From Oreohelix idahoensis (Eukaryota > Mollusca > Gastropoda > Stylommatophora > Oreohelicidae): DNA of 64,000 bases. Numbering within the stretch: the first letter of the stretch is position 1; every line of letters begins with the position of its first letter. This document shows, piece by piece, positions 47,503 to 61,332 of the stretch. Below the pieces are notes generated by a model that was not told the origin of the DNA, made no database searches, and saw nothing but the letters and a program-made list of their open reading frames with translations. The position numbers and the translations under genes are program-made. The DNA is taken from positions 33,990 to 97,989 of the forward strand of contig JAMPIV010017771.1 of assembly GCA_024509875.1 (NCBI GenBank), given 5' to 3'.

Positions 47503-49909
47503 TGTGGTGAAGTGGGATGTTATAAATACTTATAGGGAACTTAGTGTACTGACTGAGATCAGCTGTGAAGGTATCTATATCTATTAAGAGTAGTGTATTA
47601 TAGATAACCTTACTTGCTACCACATATCTATATATCTCAGTCAGAATTATTCTGGAATAGTGTTATGCTACGTTATGTGTCTAGGGTATGTGTATGATGA
47701 AGTGTAAGTCACAACAACAGACAGATAAACAATTTAATTTAATCCACTACTCTTGACAACACTGTGACACTCACATACATATAACACTCTACAAAGATAT
47801 CTTAAAAGAGTCACTGATAAACTTTTCGAATAACAATATGTATTCATTACTGGCATGAATGAATATGTGTCCTGATTCAACTACAAGGGAACCAGGAATC
47901 ACAATCAATTTAAATTACAAGTTATGTACAGAATGTATTTAATATGAATATTGTAGTGACCTATATTATTACAAATGTTCTATGTGTGTCAGTTGTGTAG
48001 TAGTAAAATGAGGTAATACTGGTTTTGTTTTGTTCAAGCTCTGTTGGTATTTGTCATCATGACTTCAATAGTTTGTCTTTAGGGACCAGTATTGGAGATG
48101 TTCACAGTTCCTGATTTTAAGACAAGTAAATTCCCCTCTGAATAGTATTTTTATAAAGTTATTTCAAGATGAGGGGACATAATGTTGAGCTCAGCTGGCC
48201 AACTCTGCTTATCTTGAGTGATGGCGGCAGGAAAGGACTCCTCTGCTCGAATTCTCCTCTGGGCTCAGGAGACACCTCACTGATAGCTAAAAAGGACCAA
48301 GGAGTATGCTGTCCGACTCTGGATTCAGCAAATCTCTGACCAGATGCTGCTCAGTACCATCAAGACCACTGTCCCTGAAATCAAGAAGGATGTACCTTCT
48401 ACTTCATAACTAATTTATATTCTCTTTTACACTGATCACAATACAGCACAAACATTGCGTTCAGAGCGTTAGGCCAACAGTCAGCTTCATTTGAAATACT
48501 TTATTCCAGTATTACCCTTCTTAATGGTTACTACGCCTCTGCACTTCCAGCATTATTTCTTTCTAGTCAATCATCCAGGTGTCAGTGTACTGTTTGGCCA
48601 TTCCATGCCGTTTTACTTCTCTCCGACACCCTCTGTTCAGGCTGGAGCATTTTAGGCTTTACCTCACGTTTGCCACTGAACTACACATATATATACAGGC
48701 ATAAATCAACAATTCACATTCAATTTTCATTAAAAGATATTAAATGGTTCAAGCTTACCACAATTCATACGAATAACACAGATACGTTGATTAGCAATGA
48801 ATTCTGGCACAAACTGGCACAAATTTCCATCTGCTTATCTTCCAGGCTTTTATTGAGCCAAATATAAGCTGGCTTCAACGCACTGATGCTTTATCAAGTG
48901 TATTTAAACAAGTGGTTTCGAACTAACGCTCCCAAGTGTGTATATCAGCGAGACTGGCCAATGAGCCACGTTTCGACAAGTGTTTGAAAAAATGTTATCT
49001 TTTCCCGTCTCCCCTAACAACCAAGATAGTATTTATAGCCCGACCAATCGTGGTTAGGCTTTCATTTGTTGCGCTCCAATCAATTTGAAGTTTACATGGT
49101 AGGCTATTTTTGTAACGTAAATTTTTTTCAAACACGTTAAAAAAAAAATCTTATGAGCAGAAATGATTTTATGCTGTCAGGCACCCCCAATATTTTATTT
49201 TGGGTATAATTTATTAATTCCTGGACTATTTGCGTAACGTTTTACATATTATTTGTCAGCAAGCCCTAAGGAACCCAAAAATACTAATTTAAAGGAGCTA
49301 CGTGGCTGCGTTCAAAATATGCAATTTCTTCTACCTCCTGTTTCGAAGATGTGCTGTCTGGGTACTGTTATGTGTTCAAACGTAAACCCATCTAATGTTG
49401 TCTTTTCTAATAAGAGTTTGTTATGATTTATAAACCTAACTCTGGGAAAGGGTAGTGTATTTTATCACTGTCCGTCTGAAAAAAAATTAGTGCATGTAGA
49501 CTTACACGCGTGATGGCAGCATTTGTATATCGCGCGTCGCGTGTTGCATGCGTTCCTGATTTTCAGCCCTCCCCTCTCGCTATCCTTTTGTCCATCTGTT
49601 CGTTCGTTTTGGTAACGTAATATAATTAATGTTAGGATTAATTTAGGTCATTATGCAGTACGTCTCAATGTTTTTCTTAGAAATGCAGCACACGTTTCAT
49701 TGAAGAAGGCGGGTAATAATACAGTAAGCTTTTATATCAACGTGAAAGCGTTACAATTTGCAGACGAAGCAGAAAACAAGGGGGATTTCGAGTACATTCT
49801 CTGTGACAGCACTGTTATTTTACCATTGCTCTTCTCTTTATTAATTTTATTTGTTAGGCTTCATATTTACCTAATAATTTATATATGTGGATTAGAATAT
49901 TTCATGACA
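47503..49909 (-). repeat. Outer element, 5' LTR
   Basis: 2,407 bp, partner of 32,282-34,685, followed by the right TSD CACAG (49,910-49,914). The same small frames as in the partner occur here, some shifted by single-base differences, which argues against their being genes. Confidence 0.95.
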
Positions 49910-49914
49910 CACAG

Positions 49915-50133
49915 GACAAGCTTTAGAGTAGGGCCGACCGAGATACTGCGACGACACGCATCTCACACGTAATTAACGGCAACAACCTACCAATACTCCA
50001 CGGGGGTCAGAAAGGAATTTACCAGGCGGTGAAGGGTCTTTCTATCATCGACTACCCACCCAAAAAGAAAGCAGAAAATACCCAGAAGGATTGCTGCATT
50101 TCTAATAGCTGTCCACGTGAAATTTAATGATCT
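49915..50133. other. Right flank of the nested elements
   Basis: Short unique-looking non-coding stretch; nothing recognised. Confidence 0.5.
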
Positions 50134-50360
50134 GAAGTTGCAGTAGCAAACGGACGATTTTTACAACAAGTGCTTTGAGAAATCTTGATCAGAAGTGGCA
50201 GTAGCCAACGGACGATTTTTACAACAAGTGCTTTGAGAAATCTTGATCAGAAGTGGCAGTAGCCAACGGACGATTTTTACAACAAGTGCTTTGAGAAACC
50301 ATGATCAAAAGCTGCAAAAGCAGACGGGAGATCTTGTAAACCCAGTGCCTACAAAAAATT
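50134..50360. repeat. 58-bp minisatellite, nearly four units
   Basis: Units begin GAAGTGGCAGTAGCCAACGG at 50,134, 50,192 and 50,250 (period exactly 58), with a diverged last unit to about 50,360. Units two and three are almost identical. Confidence 0.92.
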
Positions 50361-50611
50361 ATTGATATCCTGAATTACCAGCAGTAATGGACAGTTTCTC
50401 CCCATACAATTGATGCACCAACAAATACGAATATACAACATATTTCCATCATCATCACCACATGAGCAGACTATCAGCACAACGAAAGGACATCTGCATA
50501 TCAGACGAAGTCTCACCCGCCTAACATTGCGTTCAACATCACACATGAACAGGACACCTTGGACGCTCGGGACAATGTCAACACTCGCATTGTGAAGGAC
50601 TATGTAGAGAA

Positions 50612-53322
<2,711 letters not shown>

Positions 53323-53470
53323 TTTTAAAATAGCCAATCCCTGAAGGACTGAGGATTAGATTGGAACCAGGCCAGGAGGAAGAGAGTCGATAGGACAGTA
53401 TGGCGTTCTCTCTGGTAAATCTCTACATTCCAGGATAGAAAGGAACGACTAAGTAAGTTTTAAATAGCCA
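53323..53470 (+). mobile_element. 5'-truncated LINE (family L2) with TSD
   Basis: 53,337-53,457 matches the last 120 bp of the LINE ending at 26,236 (CTGAAGGACTGAGGATTAGA, AGTATGGCGTTCTCTC, GGAACGACTAAGTAAG). Flanks TTTTAAAATAGCCA (53,323-53,336) and TTTTAAATAGCCA (53,458-53,470) form a TSD with one length difference. Confidence 0.85.
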
Positions 53471-54312
53471 CTTATTCCAACACCCCCCCCCCCCCTCCCC
53501 CCGCAGTGTGCATATTTGTGTGAAAGGGCCAGTGGCGCGTTGAAAGCTGTACGAAACGGAATTCTGTTTACAGTTTAAATGTTTACCACCCGCATATTAC
53601 AGGGCCCGTAAGCCAAACAAAGATTAGTAACAGTTTAACCTACCTATGCATGGCGTAAAAGCGACTTAGAAGGGTCGGGCAAGGGTTTGACTATCAAATC
53701 ACGTGGTCATTTAAAGCCAACTTCCGACACCCCGACAAAGCAATATAGATAAGTCAAGTTAAGATAATGCATAGACTGACCTTGACCTGATGGCACTGAT
53801 AGTAGATTCAGCATGTCCGTTGAAGGCCTGAGCTCCTCGAGGAGCTTGAAGGTTGTGATAATAATATTTTTGTAGCCATACTTCACAAAAGTTGAACATA
53901 AAAGATTTTAACAGTCAGCCTGACCGTGACACATTAAGTAAACGACCGGGGGTTTCCACTAGAAAGTTGACATCAGGGGACAAATTTTCAACAACAAGGA
54001 AGATACGTAGCTAATGTCGACGCGAAATGTATGCGTAACGCGCAAGTTGGTGCTCGTTATAATCGTTATAGTCAAAAATAGCTACAAGCTTTGGCACAAA
54101 TGTGTGTCACATGGTTTATGTTCAAAATGTTATATACGGTACATTATATTGAATGTTATAATGATTTCTATTTTATTCAGCCAACATTGCAGCTGGTCCC
54201 TTTTCAAAGAAACCTGCAACAAAGCATTTTGTGTTCTTGCAGCAGTGGTCTGTGTAGCCATTTGCTTTTACGGTGAGGTTGCCAGCCACACCCTCGACCT
54301 GAGGGAGCATTA
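53471..54312. other. Gene-free interval
   Basis: It contains a poly-C run at 53,482-53,503. A 99-codon ATG frame at 54,014-54,313 with two hydrophobic stretches runs to the edge of the next minisatellite; no family is recognised and chance is likely. Confidence 0.45.
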
Positions 54313-54775
54313 GTCCTATTCTGTTTTTGGTCTCCTGGGGGTTATCCCCCCAGGAACTACACAGACCTACAGCGGTCTGTTTTTGGTGTCCTTAGATAAC
54401 CCCCAGGAACTACACAGACCTACAGCAGTCTGTTTTTGATCTCCTCAGATAACCCCCAGGAACTACACAGACCTTCAGCAGTCTGTTTTTTTGTCTCCTC
54501 AGATAACCCCCAGGAACTACATAGACCTACAGCAGTCTGTTTTTGATCTCCTCAGATAACCCCCAGGAACTACACTGACCTACAGCAGTCTGTTTTTGGT
54601 CTCCTCAGATAACCCCCAGGAACTACACAGACCTACAGCAGTCTGTTTTTTGTCTCCTCAGATAACCCCCAGGAACTACACAGACCTACAGCGGTCTGTT
54701 TTTGGTCTCCTCAGATAACCCCCATGAACTACACAGACCTACAGCGGTCTGCTTAAACCCCCAATTTGCTGAGGG
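54313..54775. repeat. Roughly 54-bp minisatellite with a hairpin in each unit, about eight copies
   Basis: Units read GGAACTACACAGACCTACAG, then (C/G)(A/G)GTCTGTTTTTG, TCTCCTCAGATAACCCCCA. Each contains a small inverted repeat CAGACC-N6-GGTCTG (one base pair is lost in units with AGTCTG). The first unit also carries CCTGGGGGTTATCCCCCCAGG-like pairing near 54,335-54,355. Units are highly similar, which suggests recent expansion. Confidence 0.92.
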
Positions 54776-54927
54776 TCTGTTTTTGGTTATAGTCAGTTAG
54801 CGTTATCAGTTATCAGAAAAATAGTAAATATACGTTACATGGAAACGGACAGATTAACTTAGAGCAGTTAAAAGAAATACTCTTGGATGAATATTGCCAA
54901 GTAATTACGTAATTCAAATGGTGACTC
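54776..54927. other. Short spacer
   Basis: Nothing recognised. Confidence 0.5.
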
Positions 54928-54935
54928 ATCTGCAT

Positions 54936-55563
54936 CAGGGCTTTGGAGTCAGCGAAAAAATTTTCCTACCCCGACTCCGGAAATGTTAGAAGTCCGACTC
55001 AGACTACAGTTTTTTTTTTAACTAGTGATATGGCATAAAATTATGCACTTATATGGAGTTATATGTATAGGTATGGTAGTGTGTGAATAAATGAATACGT
55101 GGCTTTTGTAAACTACATTTAAAACTATTTATTCGTTTATACAGTAATACAAAATAACAAATCATCCACATCTGCACACAAATGACTGCTTTGCCAAACA
55201 CCATGAGGGAAAATAGTTTCATTTTAACAAAGAAAGGAATATTGACAGTTTATATAGTTTATTTTCATGTCTTGTGTGCTTTATCTAAATGTGTCAACAC
55301 TAATTGTGATAAAAGAACTTTATTTATGATCAGAAGCAACTGACATTTTCCTACACTGTGTAAAAATAGATGTACTTCAACAAGAAATTAGTTTTAGGAG
55401 TTCTACTACTTTAAAATGTTATTTAAATTTTTTTAGGCGCCCCTATCCCTTGCATGGATCAAACTTGGATCAGTCTCAGTTTCGTAATATTCGGAGTCGG
55501 GAGTCGAGACATTGTTTACCGACTTCACTAAAATTGACCGACTCCACGACTCCGATGATGCTG
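54936..55563. mobile_element. Possible hAT-like non-autonomous element
   Basis: The left end CAGGGCTTTGGAGTC (54,936) and the right end, whose complement reads CAGCATCATCGGAGTC, form short imperfect terminal inverted repeats. Both ends are rich in GACTCCG or CGGAGTC motifs, pointing in opposite directions. The flanks ATCTGCAT (54,928-54,935) and GTCTGCAA (55,563-55,570) agree at six of eight positions, compatible with a decayed 8-bp TSD. CAGGG termini and 8-bp TSDs are hAT features. No transposase is present. The assignment is tentative. Confidence 0.5.
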
Positions 55564-55571
55564 TCTGCAAG

Positions 55572-57514
55572 CGTTTTGAATCTAAGCCTAAACATACGCG
55601 CGAACTCGTAGTTAGTGTTTGAAATACGAGGTAAAGTAAGAAGATGTAGCCACTTAGGTTACGAAAACAGACTTAGCTCTTATTTAGAATGACGTAAAAC
55701 TCTCAAAAATAGCTGGACAGCACATGGAAAAGAAGTGAACGCGTTTGGTAGTAAAGAATTTCAAAACTAACATGGAAAAAATATGGAATTTCTTATCAAT
55801 ATTTTTAGAATCACACAAGTTAGCTAGTTAAGGATCTTATCTGTTCCTCATAAACAATATGATTTCAAATAAAAAGACGGACAGATAATTCGGAAGTTAT
55901 TGACAAAAGACTGATTTGTTCGATGCAAACTCGCAAACACATGTTAGTTTTGCATTCACTAAAGTTACATTGGACGCGTCCTTGAGACGAAGGCAGAAAA
56001 ACAGGTACATGTAAACAAGGGGAGACAAGGAGGAGAGAATCTAAAAATATCTTCGCAGTAGAAATCAAAGCAGTGGGTGAGGAAAAATTTGTGTAGTTTT
56101 TTTTTCTTGTAGTTGGTCCAAAACCAAGTGCAATTTTGGGAAAACCCAAGTTCGGACCGACCGACAGACAGAAATACACTACACACTAGACCGAAACTGG
56201 ACCCAAATTGAGCATTTATGTTTGAAATTTTAAATTCTAGAAGGGGCAGTACTCTCATTGGACGAGACAGTTAAGATTATTGAAAAATTTGCCGGCTAGT
56301 TGCCATTGTTTTGAAGACTGTCCATACAAGCAGATCGTTGAGGCTAAGAAGTTTGTCGTCCATTGAATATATATGCTAATAGTAGTGGGACGCCCTAGTC
56401 TAGCCAGCAGCTCAGCTGAGTTTGTGCTATTTCAGCGTATCTGTGTGTTTTATTCTGAATTGTGGTAAGGACGAAATTATTAACCTTTTATATAACAATT
56501 CTGAGTGATTGATACTGCCATATAATGAAAAATGATTACAAGTGAGTACTTATTCTAGGTCCCCAGCCGACTGTCCAGGGCCTAGAGGTTGAAATATAGT
56601 AGGATAAACTATCAGAAATTTAGACTACAGATGTTTCTTTTCAGGTGGTCAGGTGGAAACATATCACCCACCTTATTATATGGAAAAAAGAGATTAATGA
56701 AAATATTTCAGATGCAGTGCAGTCCATAGAGGAGAGGAATGGAACTAGTGCTACTTGATAACAGCCTGGATGTAGAGGTGCTGGGTCGGTCAGAGAGATC
56801 TGACCCCGTCTTGTTAATTCAATGTAATTATGCTTGTAAACATGGTGGATTAGGTAGTATGTTAAGACATAGCCTAATTTTGTGGTTTCAGAGTTTCCTC
56901 GTCTGGCACTGTGCTAGTGCCAGATGTTCTGACGAATACACCATTGCATGAATTGAGATGCCTACCATACTACCTCAGAGCATATGAGGAGTGAGCCTAA
57001 GGAACAACTTTCTTCAAGCGTCACAGGCCAGCATTAAGTATTAAAGACCTGGGCCTGTTGATTCATCAACGAACATAATCTACTAGAAACTCTCTTGTGT
57101 ATTAATAACTTTTTCCTACCATTAATCCTGTGTAAAAGAGCAAATGAACAATGTAACCACAGACTGGGGATGATGAAAATATGACCCGACCCGACATCCA
57201 GCACTAGTTCATAAAGAACTGTTAGTTAGTACCAATATTAGTAAATTCAACTTATATATATATATATATATATATGTGTACAAGTCTTTCATGTGTTTAC
57301 GCCGATTCTATGTAATTTTATTGAAATTGATTCACATTTTTAATTTTAAAAGTCCTGACCAGAAGAAAACTTGGTTCAGGACAAAATAAATTTGAAAAAA
57401 ATTGTAATTCCTAAATTTTAAACACAGTGTTAATTGACTTGATCATAGAGCTTAATATTAGTGTATGTGTGTTTGTTTTGTGTACTTAAATTACCAGCAC
57501 ACCACATTTCATTA
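55572..57514. other. Gene-free interval
   Basis: No gene recognised. Minus frames at 55,865-56,258 and a plus frame at 56,739-56,951 carry no motif. A short (TA)n lies at 57,251-57,275. Confidence 0.5.
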
Positions 57515-57705
57515 CCCTAGACATTAGACGTAGCTATCAGTCATATAAACCGCAAATAAGTCTGCTTGAGGTCATAGGTGGTAGTAGTAAGGTACTCTGT
57601 AAACTCACATAAACTGTTATCCTCAGGGACCTTCACAGCTGACCTCATTCAGTACACTAAGTAACCTAGCAACCACACTTAATAACATCTAAACCCACCA
57701 CATCA
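57515..57705 (+). repeat. Decayed LTR end of the outer Gmr1-like family
   Basis: TACCCTAGACATTAGACGTAG, GACCTTCACAGCTGACCTCA and CAGTACACTAAGT, then CCACCACA match the last 200 bp of the solo LTR at 18,992-21,453, with many substitutions. This is an old, truncated copy. Confidence 0.75.
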
Positions 57706-58792
57706 CTATTAACGGAAATGAGCATAACAAATCCACCATGTAATGTGTTATTCATGATGATTCGACCCCATGTTAAGCTGTACGAGAACTCAATTTTGTC
57801 CCAATTCCTTTAACTTTTGATACAACCGTAAACATAAATAAAAATGTGCCGTATTTTTTCTTAAAATATCATTGTTCTGGAGTTAGAATAAAAAAGCAGT
57901 CACGATACAAACTGCTTAACTACGACAATTTTTTAGCAGTTTTGGTTATTTGTAAAATAAAAGTTTTCAAAAAAAAAAAAAACACACACACACAAACCAA
58001 AAAACCCCAGACAAAACAAAACTACACAACAGATAATTCTGCATATCCATCCATGCTTCATACTTAATACAAGATGTGAAAAGGAAGTCTACCGGTAGTC
58101 CAGACAAACGAAGCCGAGTGGGTGGTCGACCACGTTAGTCTATACCTGGTGTCCCCGTGTCTGCTGTTAGTTTTCAGTCTAATCGTCTGCACACAGCGAC
58201 AGAATTATGGCCCTTTTATTAAATCTCACACACCCGTCAGCATTGCTCATATCAAGGCCCAGAAACATTGATTGACGGGAGCTTTCAGGTGCCAGTAGAG
58301 ACCGCAGACTTTGGTCCCCTGGCTCGCAAAAAGCTATCTACACGGGACATTGCCGTGGCTTGTTTAAAATTCTTGGCAAATTTATATACATCACGGCCTG
58401 TCACAGTGCTGCATATGAGAAGCCACTACAGGTCTTCCATGTTATGTCAGTTACAAGTTGACCTCGAGTCATGATCCCAGTATCCTGGCGCGAGGCGTGG
58501 TCGATCCAAGTATCTTCATAGACTATCGATCTTTCCCTGCTATTTATTGTGTTCTGTTGCCCCGTGTAGGTTCGGGAAAAACTGTGAAGAGATATCGTTG
58601 TAAAACAACTTACTGCAGAAACAAACAGCTGCAAGAGCATGTGAATGCTTTATGCAGGTTTCCTTCAAGGGGACAAGCTACAGATGTGGTTGCATGCTCA
58701 GAAAGGAGATCTGTCCTTTTTGCTGATGGCTTCCCGTGCCTTACTGTCAAGTTGTAAATTCTCTTTTGTCTATGTATTCCTACAGACGACAG
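57706..58792. other. Gene-free interval
   Basis: There is a short poly-A then (CA)n at 57,965-57,995. Frames at 58,268-58,757 show no recognisable domain. Confidence 0.45.
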
Positions 58793-59415
58793 TTTAATGT
58801 AAGATATCTAAGACATCAAGAAACTAGAGACAAATTCATTGTTACAATATTAAACAAATATCAAGTGCTCCAATAGCTAGCAGATGTACGAATAACAGAA
58901 GACCCTGGCAGAAAATCTAAACTATTATGAAATGAAAACGATGTGAAGAAATACTGGGGGAAAGGAAAAGGCTATCACAAAGCATCGCTTTAACAGCAGA
59001 AAACATCAATAAGATAAAACACTAAAAACGAAAAAAAAGCAGATTTAACCAGAAGGAAAAACTAGAATTTCAAGGCTCAAGAAGAGTAACACAGAAGGGG
59101 CGAACAAAGAAGTAAGAAGAAAATGTCAAAACAGACAAGAGGAAATATACTGAAGAGTTGGCAAAGAAAGGCAGATTAAGCAGCAGACAAACGAAATAAG
59201 AGAGGCCTGTTTAACAGCACAAAGAAGCTAAGGGTAAAATACAAGTAGGCGAATAACCTCATCAAAGACAAGAATGGAAAAATTTATTAGCAAATGAAGA
59301 GCGGACTAGACATTTGATGAACTTCTCAGTAGACCAGGGTCCACGAAATCTATAGACATCCAGCCAGAGGAAGAAGAGTTTTTCTTTAACAAAAAGCCTT
59401 CGTCCTCTAATTTGG
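58793..59415 (+). pseudogene. RTE-like LINE, heavily decayed linker
   Basis: Through many stops and shifts, this reads as the same endonuclease-to-RT linker as 17,350-17,768: KYQVLQ, TEDPG, KKADL, KDKNGK and finally [19 protein letters not shown], the usual pre-RT motif. It is cut by the (TA)n array at 59,416. The minus-strand frame of 138 codons here is an artefact of the TA repeat. Confidence 0.75.
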
Positions 59416-59460
59416 ATATATATATATATATATATATATAGCATATAATATATATATATA

Positions 59461-59528
<68 letters not shown>

Positions 59529-59594
59529 TATATATACATATATATACATATATATACATATATATACATATACATATATATATGATATATATAT

Positions 59595-59636
<42 letters not shown>

Positions 59637-59667
59637 TAATATATATAAATATATATATATATATATA
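59416..59667. repeat. (TA)n microsatellite with TATATACA variant
   Basis: About 250 bp of TA repeats with a phased ATACATAT sub-array at about 59,520-59,580. It ends at the left inverted repeat of the Tc1-type element. Confidence 0.95.
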
Positions 59668-61211
59668 CACTGAAGCACATTAGAAACGCACCACCTGTAT
59701 AATCCAGGAACAGAGCGTGAAATGTAAATATAAGTGTTTACAAGTTTACAAATTTGGAAACTTTATTCATTTTCCTATGAATCCATGCTGGTCATTAATT
59801 TGTACATTTGATTGTTATGAAATTCATTGCATTCTGTGCAGGCAAGGGAGAAAACCAAAAATGCAACCAATAAAAAAATTCATTCACACTATCCTCAGTA
59901 TCTGGTATGTCCACCGTGTGCTTGCAAACAAGCTTGGCAGCGGCTCCGCATGGAACGCACAAGTCATCTGAAGGAAATTCCGGGGAAATCAAGTCCCATT
60001 CACGTGTGTAATAGCAGCTTCGAGCTGTTGCAGATTTAGCTGGAGAGCCTTGCCTGTAGACTCTGCGTCCAAGCTCGTCCCACAGATGTTCTATACGGAC
60101 ATGTCTGGTGATAGGGCAGGCCAATCAATCGTCACAATGTTCTGCTGCTGTAGATATTGCTGCGTAATGCATGCGGTGTGCGCACGTGCGTTATCCTGCT
60201 GGAGAAGCTGCAAGTCTGGATAATTTATGAACGCAGGAGCAACCAATGCATCCAGAACCTCATCTCGATATGTCACAGCATAAACATTTCCACGGAAGAC
60301 GTGAAGAGGCAAGCGATGGTGAAAACTGAATCCTCCCCAAATGTGAATACTGCCACCTCCAAATCGGTTGTGCTGACGAACACAGCAATCTGCAAAGCGC
60401 TCTCCACACCGTCGCCAAATCCGCATACGACCATCAGCAAAGGATATGTTGAATCTGCTCTCGTCTGTGAATAGGATAGCATTCCGCTGCAGTCTAGTCC
60501 ATCTGACATGTTGCTCTGCCCATTGCAGGCGCTGCTGACGATGTCTGTGAGTCAAGTTTGGCCCAACATAAGGTCGTCTTGCAGTAAGGCATGTCTCGGT
60601 GAGTCGTCCGTATGACTGTCATAATCGAGAGACTTTGCCCACGTCTACCCACTATTGCTCTTGCTGTCTGACTTGCCAGAAGAGAACGATTCCTTAGGTG
60701 ACTCAGCACAATATGACGATCTTGCGCAGGGGTAGTAACTCGTGGTTGGCCACTCCGAAGTCTATCCCGGGCACTGCCAGTGGTTCCGTAACGTTCATTG
60801 AGACGTACAATTGTGCTGTGGTGGCAATTCATCCTTCTGGCAATGGCCCGCGAGCTCATTCCGGTCTCCAACATACCAATGGCTCGTTGGCGGTCGTTTT
60901 CAGATAGTCGTGGCATTTCAAGCACATGTACTGGGGTTTTTGTCTCAACGGCCTTTTTATACCGAGTATACTGCCACAACGCGTACACATTTTCAGGGTC
61001 ATAGCTGTTGGGAATCGTGTTGCACGTGTAACTTTCATTGTTTTCATGTAGTCTGTACACAAACCCGTGGGTTGAATCATGCACTTTCCATTCCAGCAGC
61101 CATTCGCTCTCTACCTCATGACAAACACGGGGAAAATCCATTCCCACTCTTTTTTTTCCAGCTTCTCGGCATCAGTATATATAATAGTGGTGCGTTTTTA
61201 ATGTGCGTCAG
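59668..61211 (-). mobile_element. Tc1-type DNA transposon, decayed
   Basis: The left end CACTGAAGCACATTAGAAAC (59,668) and right end (complement CTGACGCACATTAAAAACGC, ending 61,211) are inverted repeats of about 25 bp continuing into GCACCAC on both sides, with two mismatches. TA lies outside both ends, in keeping with the TA target of Tc1/mariner elements. About 1.54 kb, the usual size, with one transposase on the minus strand. Confidence 0.9.
59895..60916 (-). pseudogene. Tc1-type transposase, frameshifted
   Basis: The likely start is ATG at 60,916 (MPRLSENDRQRAIGML), about where family members begin; the longer open frame to 61,147 is not supported by similarity. The N-terminus has the helix-turn-helix (GMSSRAIARRMNCHHSTIVR) and a basic RSGQPRVT hook. 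The catalytic part shows TDESRFN (first Asp), QQDNARAHTA (second Asp) and, after DWPALSPD, the IEHLWDELGRR block with the catalytic Glu, a DD34E arrangement. At least three frameshifts (about 60,550, 60,040 and 60,000) plus one at the SPDMS site disrupt it. The family-type C-terminal residues end at the TGA complement at 59,895. Inactive. Confidence 0.88.
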
Positions 61212-61247
61212 TATATATACGAGAGGAAATAAAATAACCCCGGCTTA

Positions 61248-61253
<6 letters not shown>

Positions 61254-61329
<76 letters not shown>
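61254..61329. repeat. (TA)n microsatellite
   Basis: TA array 40 bp to the right of the Tc1-type element; it was probably one array with 59,416-59,667 before the insertion. Confidence 0.95.

Positions 61330-61332
<3 letters not shown>

Larger units (their letters stand above)
32282..49909 (-). mobile_element. Outer Ty3/Gypsy element, Gmr1-like, containing a nested element
   Basis: It is delimited by 2.4-kb direct LTRs that start and end TG...CA in either orientation and by a perfect 5-bp TSD, CACAG, at 32,277-32,281 and 49,910-49,914. Coding is on the minus strand: gag, a broken integrase N-terminus, then (beyond the nested element) the integrase C-terminus, RT and RNase H. Without the nested element and its TSD the element is about 9.0 kb. 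A primer-binding-site-like sequence follows the 5' LTR (47,479-47,498) and a polypurine tract precedes the 3' LTR (34,686-34,698). Integrase remnants precede RT, as in Gmr1-like elements. Protease and integrase core are missing, so this copy cannot be autonomous. Confidence 0.93.

Noticed and set aside
50134..50360. CRISPR-like array
   Set aside because: Units are contiguous without unique spacers and the context is eukaryotic.
56739..56951. 70-codon ATG frame
   Set aside because: No motif and a length expected by chance in this sequence.
59262..59678. 138-codon Ile-Tyr frame
   Set aside because: Translation of a TA array; the true content is a decayed RTE fragment on the other strand.
60916..61147. 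N-terminal extension of the Tc1 transposase frame
   Set aside because: The extra 77 residues precede the family-like MPRLSEND start and lie toward the inverted repeat; most likely untranslated.
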